From contig JAEMSV010000120.1 of NCBI GenBank assembly GCA_016462625.1, forward strand, positions 1-10,843: a stretch of DNA of 10,843 nt, written 5' to 3'. Below, piece by piece: positions 1 to 8,303 of the stretch. Each line of letters begins with the position of its first letter. The stretch's first letter is position 1. Origin of the DNA: Solirubrobacteraceae bacterium (lineage in GTDB: Bacteria; Actinomycetota; Thermoleophilia; Solirubrobacterales; Solirubrobacteraceae). A program made the translations under genes and the position numbers. The notes beneath the pieces are model-generated. The model was not told where the DNA came from. It saw only the letters and a list, made by a program, of their open reading frames with translations, and did not search any database.

Positions 1-177
1 CAGTCATGTGGTCTTCCCTGCCTTCGGTCGAGATCCCGCATCCCAACCTTGGTGAGGTGCCTATCGACGTCACCAGGTCGTCCATTGACGGGAATGCTTC
101 CCGCTCGGCCGAGTGTCCATGCGCCACTCCCCGGATCTCGACGTTCGGACTAGGGCGAGGACCCGAGGGAGAGGCCC
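1..177. other. Left-edge intergenic region, no confident gene
   Basis: This is the stretch downstream of the small membrane-protein gene, up to the window edge. No reading frame here is recognisable. On the minus strand an ATG at 85-83 opens a frame that stays open to base 1 (28 codons, beginning MDDLVTSIG). It could be the start of a gene truncated by the window edge, but it lacks a clear Shine-Dalgarno and the product is not recognised. The plus-strand frame starting at base 6 runs antisense into the small gene and is probably spurious. A short perfect hairpin sequence at 89-103 is the only structured element. Confidence 0.5.
89..103. repeat. Short perfect inverted repeat (6-bp stem, 3-nt loop)
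   Basis: CGGGAA (89-94), TGC, TTCCCG (98-103) form a perfect inverted repeat. It lies about 75 bp past the end of the small membrane-protein gene on the minus strand, and just upstream of a possible minus-strand ATG at 85. A GC-rich hairpin here could end the Rhs operon transcript, but no T-run follows on either strand, so it is not a canonical intrinsic terminator. It could also be chance in GC-rich DNA. Confidence 0.3.
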
Positions 178-483
178 TCAGACGAGGAGCCCGAGAAGCA
201 GGCCGGCGAGAATGCCGGCGCCGAGCGCTCCCAGGACCCACCAGAGCACGGGCTCCCGTCGGTCGGGCATGGCCCCTCGCGAGCCACGTCCGAGTTCTTG
301 GCCGTGCCGCCTCCTCGTGACCTCCACGAGGAGCGGCAGGCTGAAGCAGAACGCGGTACTGGCGAGGATGCCTGCCATCGGCCCGACTTCTCCGCGGAAG
401 CAAAGCGCCATGACTGTTGCCCACACGGCAACGAGTCCGAAGACTGCGAAGCGCAGGATCACGTCTGTCCGACTGAGCACCAT
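178..483 (-). CDS. Small three-helix membrane protein; candidate Rhs immunity/partner protein
   Basis: A 101-aa protein, not recognised as a known family. Three hydrophobic segments are visible: about residues 8-29, 36-55 and 78-101. The last runs to the C-terminus with no charged tail. A basic, hydrophilic stretch (about residues 57-76, with an RRRH motif) separates helices two and three, so the protein should be an integral inner-membrane protein with a cytoplasmic Arg-rich loop. The ATG at 483 lies 14 nt after the Rhs stop codon; a GTG two codons upstream (489) is an alternative start. No good Shine-Dalgarno precedes either, so translation probably depends on coupling to the Rhs gene. The same frame extends upstream through the Rhs 3' end, but those codons are antiframe to Rhs and should not be used. 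In Rhs toxin loci the gene directly after the toxin tip is usually its immunity gene, and membrane-embedded immunity proteins generally accompany membrane-acting toxins. That role is inference from position and topology only. Confidence 0.7.
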   Translation of the reverse strand: MVLSRTDVILRFAVFGLVAVWATVMALCFRGEVGPMAGILASTAFCFSLPLLVEVTRRRHGQELGRGSRGAMPDRREPVLWWVLGALGAGILAGLLLGLLV

Positions 484-497
484 GGCCACGCGAAATT

Positions 498-3400
498 CTA
501 CCGCGCCCGGCAATCGTTGTTGGGCTTCTCGATCGGCTTCCGTTTCCCGATACGCGTGCGATCGTCGTAGACGGCGAACGCTGTGCGCTTCTGCCACGGC
601 AGGATGCCGTTCGTCGTCGAACGCCACCACAGGCAGCCGTGCTTCTTGTTCGCCTGCTTCAGCGCGTAGGCGAACGTCGCGACACTCACGCCCGTGAGTC
701 CGCACACCACGCCGGCCGGAATTCCGAATCCGAACGCGCTCGCAGCTGCCGACATCACGCCGCACAGCGAGACACCTCCCGCCACCGCCTCGGCACCTCC
801 CTGATTCCACCACCTGTACAACGCACTCGTCTCAGCTCGGGACAACACGATGCCCGGTCCCCAGCTGAACTTCTTGCGCCAGCGCCCGTCGAGATCCATG
901 TGATTGATCGGGTCCTGGCTGGTGTAGTCGTACGCGTTGGCGGAGCCGCCGTAAACCGGATCGCTCTGCAGGAACCGCCCGAGGTGCGGGACGTAGACCC
1001 TCGCGCCCATCTCGATCACACCCGTAGGCAGCGTCGTGCTGCGCTGCTTCGCACCGAGGTACGCGTACTTCGGCAGCGACTGGTAGGTCGGCCCGCCCAC
1101 CCCAGACGGACTGATCGCCGCGGTGATCGCTCCGTGCGACACGTTGGCGGTGTTCCCCGTCAGGTTGGTGATGGTCGACGTGCCGGTAGCGGTGTTTGCA
1201 CCGCCGGTGAGCACGCGCAGCGCCATGCCGGCGTTGCGGTTGGCGGCGCTCGCACCGGTCGCGCCGCTCCAGTCCAGACCGAGCGGGCTGGCCACACTCC
1301 AGGATTCGCCCCCGTTGCTGTCTCCAGTCAGCGAGCCGAAGAGCACTTCGATGGCCGAATTGCTCTGCGTCGGAGTCACGGACGGGGCGAGGATGTTCGT
1401 CCCGAACCCGATCGTGGTGGCGACCGCGTTGACCGGATCGGACGTCGCGGTGTTGCGCAGCGCCGTGATCCCGCCGATGTGCTTGTCGCTACCGCTCATC
1501 GTGAACGTGTAGGTCGTGCCTTCCGTCGACGTGGCGTACTTGTAGAACAGCTTGTACTTGGTCGTGCTCGGCACGACCTCGCCACCGGGCACAGCGGTCC
1601 ACCCCGCGGGTGTCGTCACCGTCGACCCGCTGTTGACGCCCAGCCCCGCGACGAGCAGGTCGCCCGTCTGCACCCCGGTGGGCTTGGCGATGTCCAGGGT
1701 GGTGCCGTTCGTCGTCCGCCCAGCCTTGGTGGACGTGCCGACCTTCGTGATCGTCCCCGGTGTCCCACTCCCGCTCCCGGTCTGACGGGGCACGCCGAAC
1801 TCGTTGGTCCCCCAGGCCGTAGACAGCGTGGTCGCCGTCACAGGCGCCTCGCTGACGACGTCGCCGTGCAGGTTGCTGACCTGCAGACTCACGGCGTTGG
1901 TTCCGGCCTTCGTCGCGGCCAGATCGCCATCGGCACCCTCGATCTCGCGGGTGATCGTGCTGCCGACCTTCGTCGCCATCGGCTCGTCGTCATCACCGCC
2001 GTAGAACGATGTCGTGGTCTGCACAGGACTCGTCGTCGTCCGCGAGAGCGGCCGCAACGCTGGGTCGAGCGCGATCGTCGTGGTGTTCCCGGCCTGCGTC
2101 ATCGTGTTGACCAGGTCGTTCTCGTAGTACGTCAGCGTCAGCCCGGACCCCCCGGCGTCCGCCGCCGGCACCGACGGCGCGCCCGTCGCGCTGTTCGCGA
2201 TCGTGCGGCCGAGCTTGTCGTACTGATAGTCCGGCGTCGACGTGGAGCCCCGGGTGGTCCGCAGCAGACGATCCGCTGCGTCATAGGCGTAGCTGGTCGT
2301 GCTGGCCGTGCCAGCCGTGTTGCACGCGCCACCCGTCGTCAGGGGATACGTCGTCACGCTCGTGCGGTTGCCGTTGGCACCGTCCGGCCTCGGATCCGTC
2401 GCAGCCGTGCCCGAGCTGTAGCCGTACTGACGGCACTGGCTGTCCGCCGTGTCCTCGGTCTGCGTGAGACGGCCGGCGTTGTCGTACTTGTACTTCTGCG
2501 TCGACGCCGTCTGGCTCGCCGTCTGGCCGTCGATCTGGACCTGCTGGCCGTAGATCGAGTACTTCGCCGTCGAGCTGTGCCACGTCGTGGTGCCCTTCTT
2601 GTACTCCCGCTTGACCGGCGCGCCGGCTTCGTCGTAGTTCGTGGTCAATACGACACCAGCCGCGTTGAACGTCTGGGCCGTCAGCAGGCCGTCGGCATCG
2701 AACACGGTGTCGATCGTCCCCAGGTCCGTGTCTGCGACCTGCACGACGTCACCGGTGTTGGCATCGAAGGTCTGCGTCCGGGTCTTCGCGGACCCACCGG
2801 GCACGGTCTCCGTCGTCGTCGTGACTCGACCGCGCAGGTCGAACGCCGACGTCGTCTGCGCCCCGCTGGCGTCCGTGTAGGACGTAGGCCGCCCGATCGC
2901 GTCGTATGCACGGGTGATCGTCTTCGTGCTTCCGCCGAGCGTCGCCGACGTCGTCGTCAACCGGCGCTTGACGTCGTAGTTGTTGTCGACCTCTGGGATG
3001 TCGGTGTCACCGCTGACGCCAGGGGTGTCGACGTTCTGCTTGTCCACCTGCCCGTCGGCTTCGTACGACGTCGTCGTCGTCCTCGTCGTAGCCGCCGGCG
3101 TCGACGGCGTCTCGGGGTACGTGTACTCCTTCGCAACCGTGACGCGACCGTACGCGTCGTACTGGTAGCGGGTCGCCGGGAGCTTGTGATCCGACGCGAC
3201 CCCGCCCTGCGCGACCTCACACACGAGGCCGGCCCAATCGGGCTGGACACAGTTCTCCTGCGTGGCCGGACTGCCGGTGGCGCTGTAGTAGCGGGTGATG
3301 CGCGTGCTCGGCGTTGCCGTGGTGTTCGACCGCGGCATCTTCTGCTCGATCACCGATCCGGTGTCCGCGTCGTAGACCGTGCGTGACGTCAACGCCAGAC

Positions 3401-6400
3401 CGTCTGCATCGACGGTCGTCGTCGCCGGCGCCAGCCACTTGCTGTCGTAGGTCGTGGTGGTGCGCTGACTGTCCGAGCCGGTGATGCCGCTCTGCAGCCG
3501 CCACAGGCCCGGCTCCGAGCCGGGGATCGCCTCGGCGCCGCCATTGGTCAGGCCTTCCGTCACCCTCGCCGTCGCCTTGACCTCGGTCTGCAGGCTGAAG
3601 CGCTTGACGACGTTGTCGTCGTCTGGGACGGGGTCGCCTTCGAGCAGGCAGTTGCCGTTGTTGTACGCGGTGTCGTACTTGTACGTCTTCTCCGCACGAG
3701 CAGCCTTGTCCACGCCCGTCGGGAGCTTGACGATCCGCTCCGGGCCCCACTCGGCCTCGAGACGTGAGCCGGCGCCTCTGGTGCACCACTGCTTGATCGC
3801 ACTCCAGCGCATCGCCGCGCTCTGGCGCTCAGCGGTGGTCGGTTTGGCCAGGGCCTTGGCCCGATTGGCGGCCGAGAGCGTGCGCACGACGTTGCCGCGC
3901 ACGTCGTACTCGCTCGTCGAGACCCTCCCGCCAGGAGCGGCGACGTTCACGATCCGTCCGGAGGGGTTGTAGTAGTGCACCGAGCCCTTCGCCAGCTCCC
4001 ACGTCTGCGCCCCCGGAGGGACGATGGCGGTGCCCTCGACGGGCAGATCCTGTTGCTTGGTGTCGGTCCAGTTAAGGTCGTACGGGCCACCCTCGGCGGT
4101 CGTGCGGCCGATGAACCACCGCAGGTTGGTGTCCGCCGTCTGGTCGCCCGAGCTGGTCGGCACGGACCGGCTGATCTTGTCCACCCGGCCATTGCTGCGG
4201 TCGACGGTCTGCCGGCCGTAGGAGACCGTCCACGGGCGATCACCCGAGCCGGTTGCGGTGCCGCCGGCGTCGACGGGAATCTTGTCGGTGACCGACTTCA
4301 GCAGACCCGTGTGCTGGTTCTCACCCGCAGCCCAGTAGCTGTAGTCCGTCGAGGTGTTCGCCTTCTTGTCGATCACCCGAAGCAGGCGTCCCTGTCCCGC
4401 CGCACCGTCGTAGCGGTACTCGACCAGCGGATAGCTCTGCGCCGTGCTCTGCGCGGGATCCCACGCGCCGAGGTTCACACCGACCAGCCGGTCGTAGGAG
4501 CTCGCACCCGCGTTCGTGCCGTAGCTGAGGTCCAGCCAGCGGCAGCCCCGCGGCGGCTTGTTCCCTGTCGCGGCCGTCGGCTCGCAGGTCGTCATGCCCT
4601 TCGGCGGCGGAATCACCATCCGCGTCAGCCGGTACGCGCTGCCGGGCTTGATCTGCGCCCACTCGTACAGGAACTTCGTGGTCGGGTTGCTCAGATCGGT
4701 GACCGACACGAGCTCGTACACCTTCGGATCGCCCTTCGAGCTGTACACGAGCAACTGCTGACTGGCGGCGTCTCGCAGCTCGAATCGGTCCGGCTTCGCC
4801 GCCGGTCCGACGCGCTTGAGGTCCAGGTCCTCGTATCCGGACTCGGACCAGAAGTCGCCGGAGTCGTCCTCGTACTCGTCGAAGGCGACCGTCGCGCCGC
4901 TCGTGCGCGTCGCGATGGCGTAGCCCGGCTCGACGACCTCTTCGGGGTCCTCGTCCTCGACCTCGATGTACTGCGAGGTCGGCGGCTCGTAGCTGAGCTT
5001 CATGATGTCCGGCGCATCGCCGGGAGTCGGCAGGGTGTTCGACCACTCCACGCCGAACACCGACGACTGCTGGCCCGAGCGCTTCCAGTCACGCGAGTTG
5101 TAGCTGCGCGACAGCGTCAGATCGTCAGGGAACGCGTCGATCGCGACATCTGCAGCCGAGACGCCGAGGTTGCCCGTGACGAGGTCCACCGAACCCGGCC
5201 CGATCTCCTGCTGCCCGTCGGGGGTTCCGAGGCCGGACTGCTCGTACTCCATCCGGACGTCGTCGCTGTAGCCGGCGTCGGTGCCGAGGAACTGCGCGAC
5301 CACCTCGAGGCCGCCTTCGGCGAAGGTGCCCATGTCGTCGTCGGCAAGGTCCCAGACCAGCTTGGGCGTGCGCTTGTCGCTGCCGAGCTTGATGCCCGCC
5401 CAGCCGCCGATCGTCGAGTCCGTGATCAGCTTGAGATCGGACAGGCGCTTGACCGCACCCGCCGGGATCTCGGTCCACGGAACCTGCTGGTTGCCGTTCG
5501 GGCGGCGGTAGAGGAACTTGACCTGCGTGGTGGTCGTGTGGCCCGCGCGCTTGCCCAGCGCCTGGAGCGCGATGTACCGGGACGTGCGCTGGCCTTCGAT
5601 CACCGAGGTGGTCAGGCCGGCGCCGATCTCGAAGTTCAGCGACTTGTTCGTCGTGTTGCCGATCTCGTCCTTGGCCTGGACGCGCACTTCGATCTTGGTG
5701 CCCGCCGGGTAGTCCGCCGGGTCGATCGTCCATCCGCTGGTCGCGGGGGCGACCGCCGGCATCGTCTTGGTGTTCGGACCCTGCTGGCCCACCGTCGACG
5801 TGGCCGCGGCGTTCCACAGCTGCCTGTCGACCGTCTGGGCTTGGCCAGGCGGCGTCTTGTAGACGGTGGCGTTGACGAAGTCGACGCCCGACTGCGCGTA
5901 CTGATCACCGGCGGCGTTGTTTCCGTCGTTGATGGTCAGCTTGAGGTTCGTCTTCTCCCCGACGATGCGGGTGTCGCGCGCCGCGAGCGGGCCGGAGAAG
6001 GTGACCTCCGGGGCGACGCCGTCGATCGGCACCGCGACGCGGCGGACGGTCTGGTGACCGACGATGTCGTCGGCGTAGAACTTCGCCTCCCAGATGCCGG
6101 ACGGGTAGCTGGCCCCGTAGGTGAGGCTGGCACCAAGCTGGCCCCCGTAGTAGCAGGGGCTCTGCCGCAGGCCCCAGCAGCCGGCGGGCTCGAAGGTCTG
6201 GTGGTAGGAGGCCGGGTTGGCGTCCGGCAACCAGCGCGGGTTGGCCTCGGACCAGGCGCGACGGAGGCCGAGGCCCGAGTCGGTGATGGTCGGATAGGCG
6301 GCGTAGGTCCCTGGCGCGAACCACTGACCCGCCGGGTTGTCCGCGATGCTGATGACCGGATTGTCGTTGTCCGTCGTGCGGATGTTGACGACGTTGACCT

Positions 6401-8117
6401 TCGCCTGCGGGCCCTCGTACTGGCGGTTGTGGCCGCCTCCGGTCATCATCGCCCACAGGTCGAAGACCGCCTGGTTGTTCGCGGGGGCGCTCCAACTGCA
6501 ATCGCCCTGGACGCAGACCGTGGAGTTGCCCTCGGCCATGTCGGTGCTGATCGAGTTCACGCAGTTGCCGAACGGGCCGTTGCCGAAGCTGGGCGATCCA
6601 CCCGTCGGGTAGAAGTCGGCGTACTGCGACTGCCAGTTGAAGCCCGGATCGGTCTGGCCGGCGAAGAGACACGTGTTGCCGTGCCGGTGGTTCATCGTCA
6701 GGAACTGCGTCCGGAAGATGTACGCCGACCCGTATCCGGGGGACGGGTAGTACCACGCCGCCCACTGGCCGTCGGTCGGCGGGTTGTTGTGCTTGCCGGT
6801 GACGGCGAGGTTGCCGGTGCGCGAAAGGACGTAGGACTGCTGCCCACTGGTATTGCCGTCGTAGGCGCCGGCCGGGAACCACTGCTCGTGACCATCGAAC
6901 CCGTCGACGTACGACCAGGTCGGGTCAACGAGAATCGGATAGGCCAGGTCACGCCCGTGGTGATCGACGTCGATGGCCAGGGTCCCACCCTCGAGCCGGA
7001 ACTTCGACGGGACCGAGACGCCCTGGGCGTCGACTGACACCGGAGCCGAGATCGACGCCCGCAGCTTGCCTTCGTGGTCGACGACGGCTGCGGAACCATC
7101 CGGGCGGACCTCCACCTTCCAGCCGCCGGGCAATTCGTGCCCGATGGGCAAGACGTCAGGTGCCTGCGGAGAGCGCAGCTGCGCGCGGAGCGCAAAGCCG
7201 GTCGGAAGCGCTTCGGTGAACACGTCGGTGTCCGTCAGCGCATCGGCGTAGAAGACCTTGTCGCTCTCCGAGACGCCCTGGACGCTGCGGCCATGGCCCG
7301 GCAGCCGGACCGCCAGCCCGCGCTCACCGAAGCGCACCGGTTCGGTCAGCGCCTTGGGGATCGTGACGACCTCGGCCGCGTTGCGCGGACGCATGCCCTG
7401 CGCTGTCTCCACCAGCTCGAGGTCGATCGGGGCACGCTTGCCGCCGGGCCCATTCGACGCCACGAGCGGGAGCGACGACTCCACCAGCGCTGCGCGCGGC
7501 CGCGACTCCGTCGAATGCACGCGCCGGTCCTTCGAGGGATCACGATCGTCGACCGGGTCGCGCTCAATGCGCATGGTGTTCTGCGCCGGATAGGACGTGA
7601 TCCGCTCGCCCTTGCCGAGCGACGGCGGCGACCAGGCCGGGCGCCGCGCGAAGGCCGGGAACTCCCGCTGGGCGAGACGCACGGCGCCGAACCCGCGAAG
7701 GTTCCGGAACGCCGTCTTGGACCGCTGACGCTGCCGGACCGCCGTCTTCGAGCGGAGGAACCGCTTGAACTGCCGTTCCTGGGCGGCGACTCGGCGCTGC
7801 ATCTGCTTGACGAGCCTGGGGTCCACCTTCTGCGGGCGGTTCTGCCCCGCACGCCGTGGCGGCGCGAACAGCCGGGACCCCTTCTCGAGCTTCAGGCCGA
7901 CGCCCGCTCCTGCCGAAGGCGACGCACCCGGCAGCGCCAGCAACGCCGGAGCACCAAGCCGCGCGGACGCACTTCCGCGCTCGTCGGCGGCCGCGCCGCC
8001 CGACACCACGCCGACCACACCCAGCACGGCGACCAGGACGGACAGCGCCGCGCCGCGAAGGACCAGGCGCAAGGCCGTCGCGGGATGACGGCGCGGGGAC
8101 AGCGGGGTGCGGAACAT
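498..8117 (-). CDS. Sec-exported Rhs/YD-repeat protein with variable C-terminal module
   Basis: A 2539-aa protein of the Rhs/YD family, whose members form beta-shells that encapsulate a C-terminal domain, often a toxin. Residues 1-44 are a Sec signal peptide (basic start, hydrophobic core 14-40, Ala-rich cleavage region near 42-44). Residues 101-150 are strongly basic with RSKTA repeated at 122 and 132. Residues 150-400 match the N-terminal part common in actinobacterial wall-associated Rhs proteins, ending near a VDPTW motif (about 400). Cys-rich beta modules (405-680) and an Ig-like region (about 685-835) follow. A DUF6531-like module ([16 protein letters not shown]) covers about 970-1045, then an acidic stretch 1051-1099. 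YD repeats run from about 1404 (EYDVRGN) to 2410, interrupted by an insertion at 2123-2343. The core ends with GRFLQSDPV and MDLDGR (2407-2412), after which an unrelated 127-aa tail begins. The start has an AAGGA Shine-Dalgarno 11 nt upstream and gives the complete signal peptide. The frame is intact. With no T6SS genes nearby, export is through Sec. Family call is secure; toxin function is inferred. Confidence 0.95.
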   Translation of the reverse strand: MFRTPLSPRRHPATALRLVLRGAALSVLVAVLGVVGVVSGGAAADERGSASARLGAPALLALPGASPSAGAGVGLKLEKGSRLFAPPRRAGQNRPQKVDPRLVKQMQRRVAAQERQFKRFLRSKTAVRQRQRSKTAFRNLRGFGAVRLAQREFPAFARRPAWSPPSLGKGERITSYPAQNTMRIERDPVDDRDPSKDRRVHSTESRPRAALVESSLPLVASNGPGGKRAPIDLELVETAQGMRPRNAAEVVTIPKALTEPVRFGERGLAVRLPGHGRSVQGVSESDKVFYADALTDTDVFTEALPTGFALRAQLRSPQAPDVLPIGHELPGGWKVEVRPDGSAAVVDHEGKLRASISAPVSVDAQGVSVPSKFRLEGGTLAIDVDHHGRDLAYPILVDPTWSYVDGFDGHEQWFPAGAYDGNTSGQQSYVLSRTGNLAVTGKHNNPPTDGQWAAWYYPSPGYGSAYIFRTQFLTMNHRHGNTCLFAGQTDPGFNWQSQYADFYPTGGSPSFGNGPFGNCVNSISTDMAEGNSTVCVQGDCSWSAPANNQAVFDLWAMMTGGGHNRQYEGPQAKVNVVNIRTTDNDNPVISIADNPAGQWFAPGTYAAYPTITDSGLGLRRAWSEANPRWLPDANPASYHQTFEPAGCWGLRQSPCYYGGQLGASLTYGASYPSGIWEAKFYADDIVGHQTVRRVAVPIDGVAPEVTFSGPLAARDTRIVGEKTNLKLTINDGNNAAGDQYAQSGVDFVNATVYKTPPGQAQTVDRQLWNAAATSTVGQQGPNTKTMPAVAPATSGWTIDPADYPAGTKIEVRVQAKDEIGNTTNKSLNFEIGAGLTTSVIEGQRTSRYIALQALGKRAGHTTTTQVKFLYRRPNGNQQVPWTEIPAGAVKRLSDLKLITDSTIGGWAGIKLGSDKRTPKLVWDLADDDMGTFAEGGLEVVAQFLGTDAGYSDDVRMEYEQSGLGTPDGQQEIGPGSVDLVTGNLGVSAADVAIDAFPDDLTLSRSYNSRDWKRSGQQSSVFGVEWSNTLPTPGDAPDIMKLSYEPPTSQYIEVEDEDPEEVVEPGYAIATRTSGATVAFDEYEDDSGDFWSESGYEDLDLKRVGPAAKPDRFELRDAASQQLLVYSSKGDPKVYELVSVTDLSNPTTKFLYEWAQIKPGSAYRLTRMVIPPPKGMTTCEPTAATGNKPPRGCRWLDLSYGTNAGASSYDRLVGVNLGAWDPAQSTAQSYPLVEYRYDGAAGQGRLLRVIDKKANTSTDYSYWAAGENQHTGLLKSVTDKIPVDAGGTATGSGDRPWTVSYGRQTVDRSNGRVDKISRSVPTSSGDQTADTNLRWFIGRTTAEGGPYDLNWTDTKQQDLPVEGTAIVPPGAQTWELAKGSVHYYNPSGRIVNVAAPGGRVSTSEYDVRGNVVRTLSAANRAKALAKPTTAERQSAAMRWSAIKQWCTRGAGSRLEAEWGPERIVKLPTGVDKAARAEKTYKYDTAYNNGNCLLEGDPVPDDDNVVKRFSLQTEVKATARVTEGLTNGGAEAIPGSEPGLWRLQSGITGSDSQRTTTTYDSKWLAPATTTVDADGLALTSRTVYDADTGSVIEQKMPRSNTTATPSTRITRYYSATGSPATQENCVQPDWAGLVCEVAQGGVASDHKLPATRYQYDAYGRVTVAKEYTYPETPSTPAATTRTTTTSYEADGQVDKQNVDTPGVSGDTDIPEVDNNYDVKRRLTTTSATLGGSTKTITRAYDAIGRPTSYTDASGAQTTSAFDLRGRVTTTTETVPGGSAKTRTQTFDANTGDVVQVADTDLGTIDTVFDADGLLTAQTFNAAGVVLTTNYDEAGAPVKREYKKGTTTWHSSTAKYSIYGQQVQIDGQTASQTASTQKYKYDNAGRLTQTEDTADSQCRQYGYSSGTAATDPRPDGANGNRTSVTTYPLTTGGACNTAGTASTTSYAYDAADRLLRTTRGSTSTPDYQYDKLGRTIANSATGAPSVPAADAGGSGLTLTYYENDLVNTMTQAGNTTTIALDPALRPLSRTTTSPVQTTTSFYGGDDDEPMATKVGSTITREIEGADGDLAATKAGTNAVSLQVSNLHGDVVSEAPVTATTLSTAWGTNEFGVPRQTGSGSGTPGTITKVGTSTKAGRTTNGTTLDIAKPTGVQTGDLLVAGLGVNSGSTVTTPAGWTAVPGGEVVPSTTKYKLFYKYATSTEGTTYTFTMSGSDKHIGGITALRNTATSDPVNAVATTIGFGTNILAPSVTPTQSNSAIEVLFGSLTGDSNGGESWSVASPLGLDWSGATGASAANRNAGMALRVLTGGANTATGTSTITNLTGNTANVSHGAITAAISPSGVGGPTYQSLPKYAYLGAKQRSTTLPTGVIEMGARVYVPHLGRFLQSDPVYGGSANAYDYTSQDPINHMDLDGRWRKKFSWGPGIVLSRAETSALYRWWNQGGAEAVAGGVSLCGVMSAAASAFGFGIPAGVVCGLTGVSVATFAYALKQANKKHGCLWWRSTTNGILPWQKRTAFAVYDDRTRIGKRKPIEKPNNDCRAR
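501..881 (-). other. Variable C-terminal module of the Rhs protein (candidate effector tip)
   Basis: Codons 2413-2539 follow directly after the conserved Rhs core end (MDLDGR) and share nothing with YD repeats. The module begins with basic/aromatic residues and LSRAET (2425-2430). A Gly/Ala-rich hydrophobic region follows at about 2443-2484, split by an IP at 2466-2467, that could form a helical hairpin. It ends in a polar, basic tail. Four cysteines (2452, 2472, 2495, 2536) could form two disulfides after export. I do not see a nuclease HNH/HxxH, ADP-ribosyltransferase or deaminase signature. From memory, an ET motif followed by paired Cys around a Gly/Ala-rich hydrophobic stretch and a GCL motif recurs in actinobacterial secreted proteins of unknown function; this is a weak recollection. 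A membrane-active or cell-surface role is a reasonable guess, unproven. Confidence 0.6.
1089..1750 (-). other. Beta-sandwich-like domain inserted in the Rhs shell
   Basis: Codons about 2123-2343 interrupt the Rhs pattern. Upstream is [11 protein letters not shown], a normal last-but-one repeat, and downstream [11 protein letters not shown] resumes the normal final repeat leading to the DP motif. Between them lies Thr/Ser/Gly-rich sequence with no YD motif, including [22 protein letters not shown] and a YKLFYKYAT strand. This pattern (GDLL, then PxGW, then an aromatic strand) matches beta-sandwich modules found in phage structural proteins and actinobacterial surface proteins; that match is from memory. 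The Gly/Ser-rich linker at its start supports a mobile, surface-exposed domain. A likely role is binding a surface or partner (inference). Confidence 0.65.
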
Positions 8118-8128
8118 GAACGTTCGAG

Positions 8129-8133
8129 TCCTT
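8129..8133 (-). promoter_or_regulatory. Ribosome binding site of the Rhs gene
   Basis: On the minus strand AAGGA lies 11 nt upstream of the ATG at 8117. Spacing is slightly long but acceptable. It supports this ATG, which also gives a complete signal peptide, over other ATGs in different frames further upstream (for example at 8175 and 8197). Confidence 0.6.
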
Positions 8134-8180
8134 GATCGGCGAGACGGGGACGACGGCCCGTCGATACACCGGCAAGCCTT

Positions 8181-8210
8181 TTGATCACTCTATACATCTT
8201 TAGTGATCAA
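8181..8210. promoter_or_regulatory. Perfect 9-bp inverted repeat, probable repressor operator
   Basis: TTGATCACT (8181-8189) and AGTGATCAA (8202-8210) are exact reverse complements separated by 12 bp. Their centres are 21 bp apart, two helical turns, as expected for a dimeric helix-turn-helix regulator. Each arm itself contains the palindrome TGATCA. The element is an AT-rich island inside GC-rich DNA. It overlaps the predicted -10 and -35/-10 spacer of the Rhs promoter, so binding would most simply repress. The regulator is not in this window. It could alternatively form an RNA hairpin, but no T-run follows. Confidence 0.65.
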
Positions 8211-8216
8211 TGTCCA
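8189..8216 (-). promoter_or_regulatory. Putative sigma70-type promoter for the Rhs gene
   Basis: On the minus strand TGGACA (8216-8211, one mismatch to TTGACA) is followed after 16 bp by TATAGA (8194-8189, four of six to TATAAT). Transcription would begin near 8181-8183, giving a leader of about 65 nt before the Rhs start. The position within the only AT-rich stretch of the gap, and the overlap with the inverted repeat, support the call. The -10 is imperfect and an alternative sigma factor is possible. Confidence 0.5.
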
Positions 8217-8220
8217 CCTA

Positions 8221-8303
8221 CCTCCCCGGGTGACCGGACAGGGGAGCCCGAGTCGACGGCGCGACGTGACCTCGAGCGCGCAGGGACTGCCCGAGTCTGC
8301 GAG
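8221..8303. other. Gap between sortase gene and Rhs promoter
   Basis: GC-rich spacer downstream of the sortase stop codon (8306-8304) on the minus strand. It contains a 9-bp direct repeat, GCCCGAGTC, at 8246-8254 and 8289-8297. No hairpin followed by a T-run was seen, so termination of the sortase operon is not explained by a canonical intrinsic terminator. No coding potential was recognised. Confidence 0.5.

Noticed and set aside
165..179. GAGGG-N5-CCCTC stem overlapping the small gene's stop codon, as terminator
   Set aside because: Only a 5-bp stem, partly inside the coding sequence, and no T-run follows.
484..813. Longer form of the small membrane protein starting at 813
   Set aside because: The extra 110 residues are Arg-rich and overlap the Rhs C-terminal codons in another frame; the hydrophobic protein proper begins at 483 (or GTG 489).
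3062..3113. GTC/GTCGTC-rich stretch considered as a DNA tandem repeat
   Set aside because: It is irregular and explained by Thr/Asp-rich coding with high-GC codon use, with no fixed repeat unit.
639..3386. Plus-strand open frame of 915 codons opposite the Rhs gene
   Set aside because: Arg-rich, low-complexity translation with no recognisable domain, lying exactly antisense to clear YD-repeat coding. Long antisense frames are expected in high-GC DNA.
5905..6882. Minus-strand 325-codon frame inside the Rhs gene
   Set aside because: Out-of-frame overlap with well-supported Rhs codons; composition is Arg/Pro/Gln-rich, typical of a frame-shifted reading.
3975..7037. Plus-strand open frame of 1020 codons opposite the Rhs gene
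   Set aside because: Arg/Val-rich shadow of the Rhs frame with no motif or Shine-Dalgarno support.
7892..8197. Minus-strand frame starting with ATG inside the operator, possible leader peptide
   Set aside because: The frame overlaps the Rhs start out of frame, has no Shine-Dalgarno, and its ATG lies within the predicted promoter so it would not be on the transcript.
8246..8297. Direct repeat GCCCGAGTC as attachment site or mobile-element footprint
   Set aside because: Nine bases in GC-rich DNA with no integrase, transposase or matching flank; likely chance.
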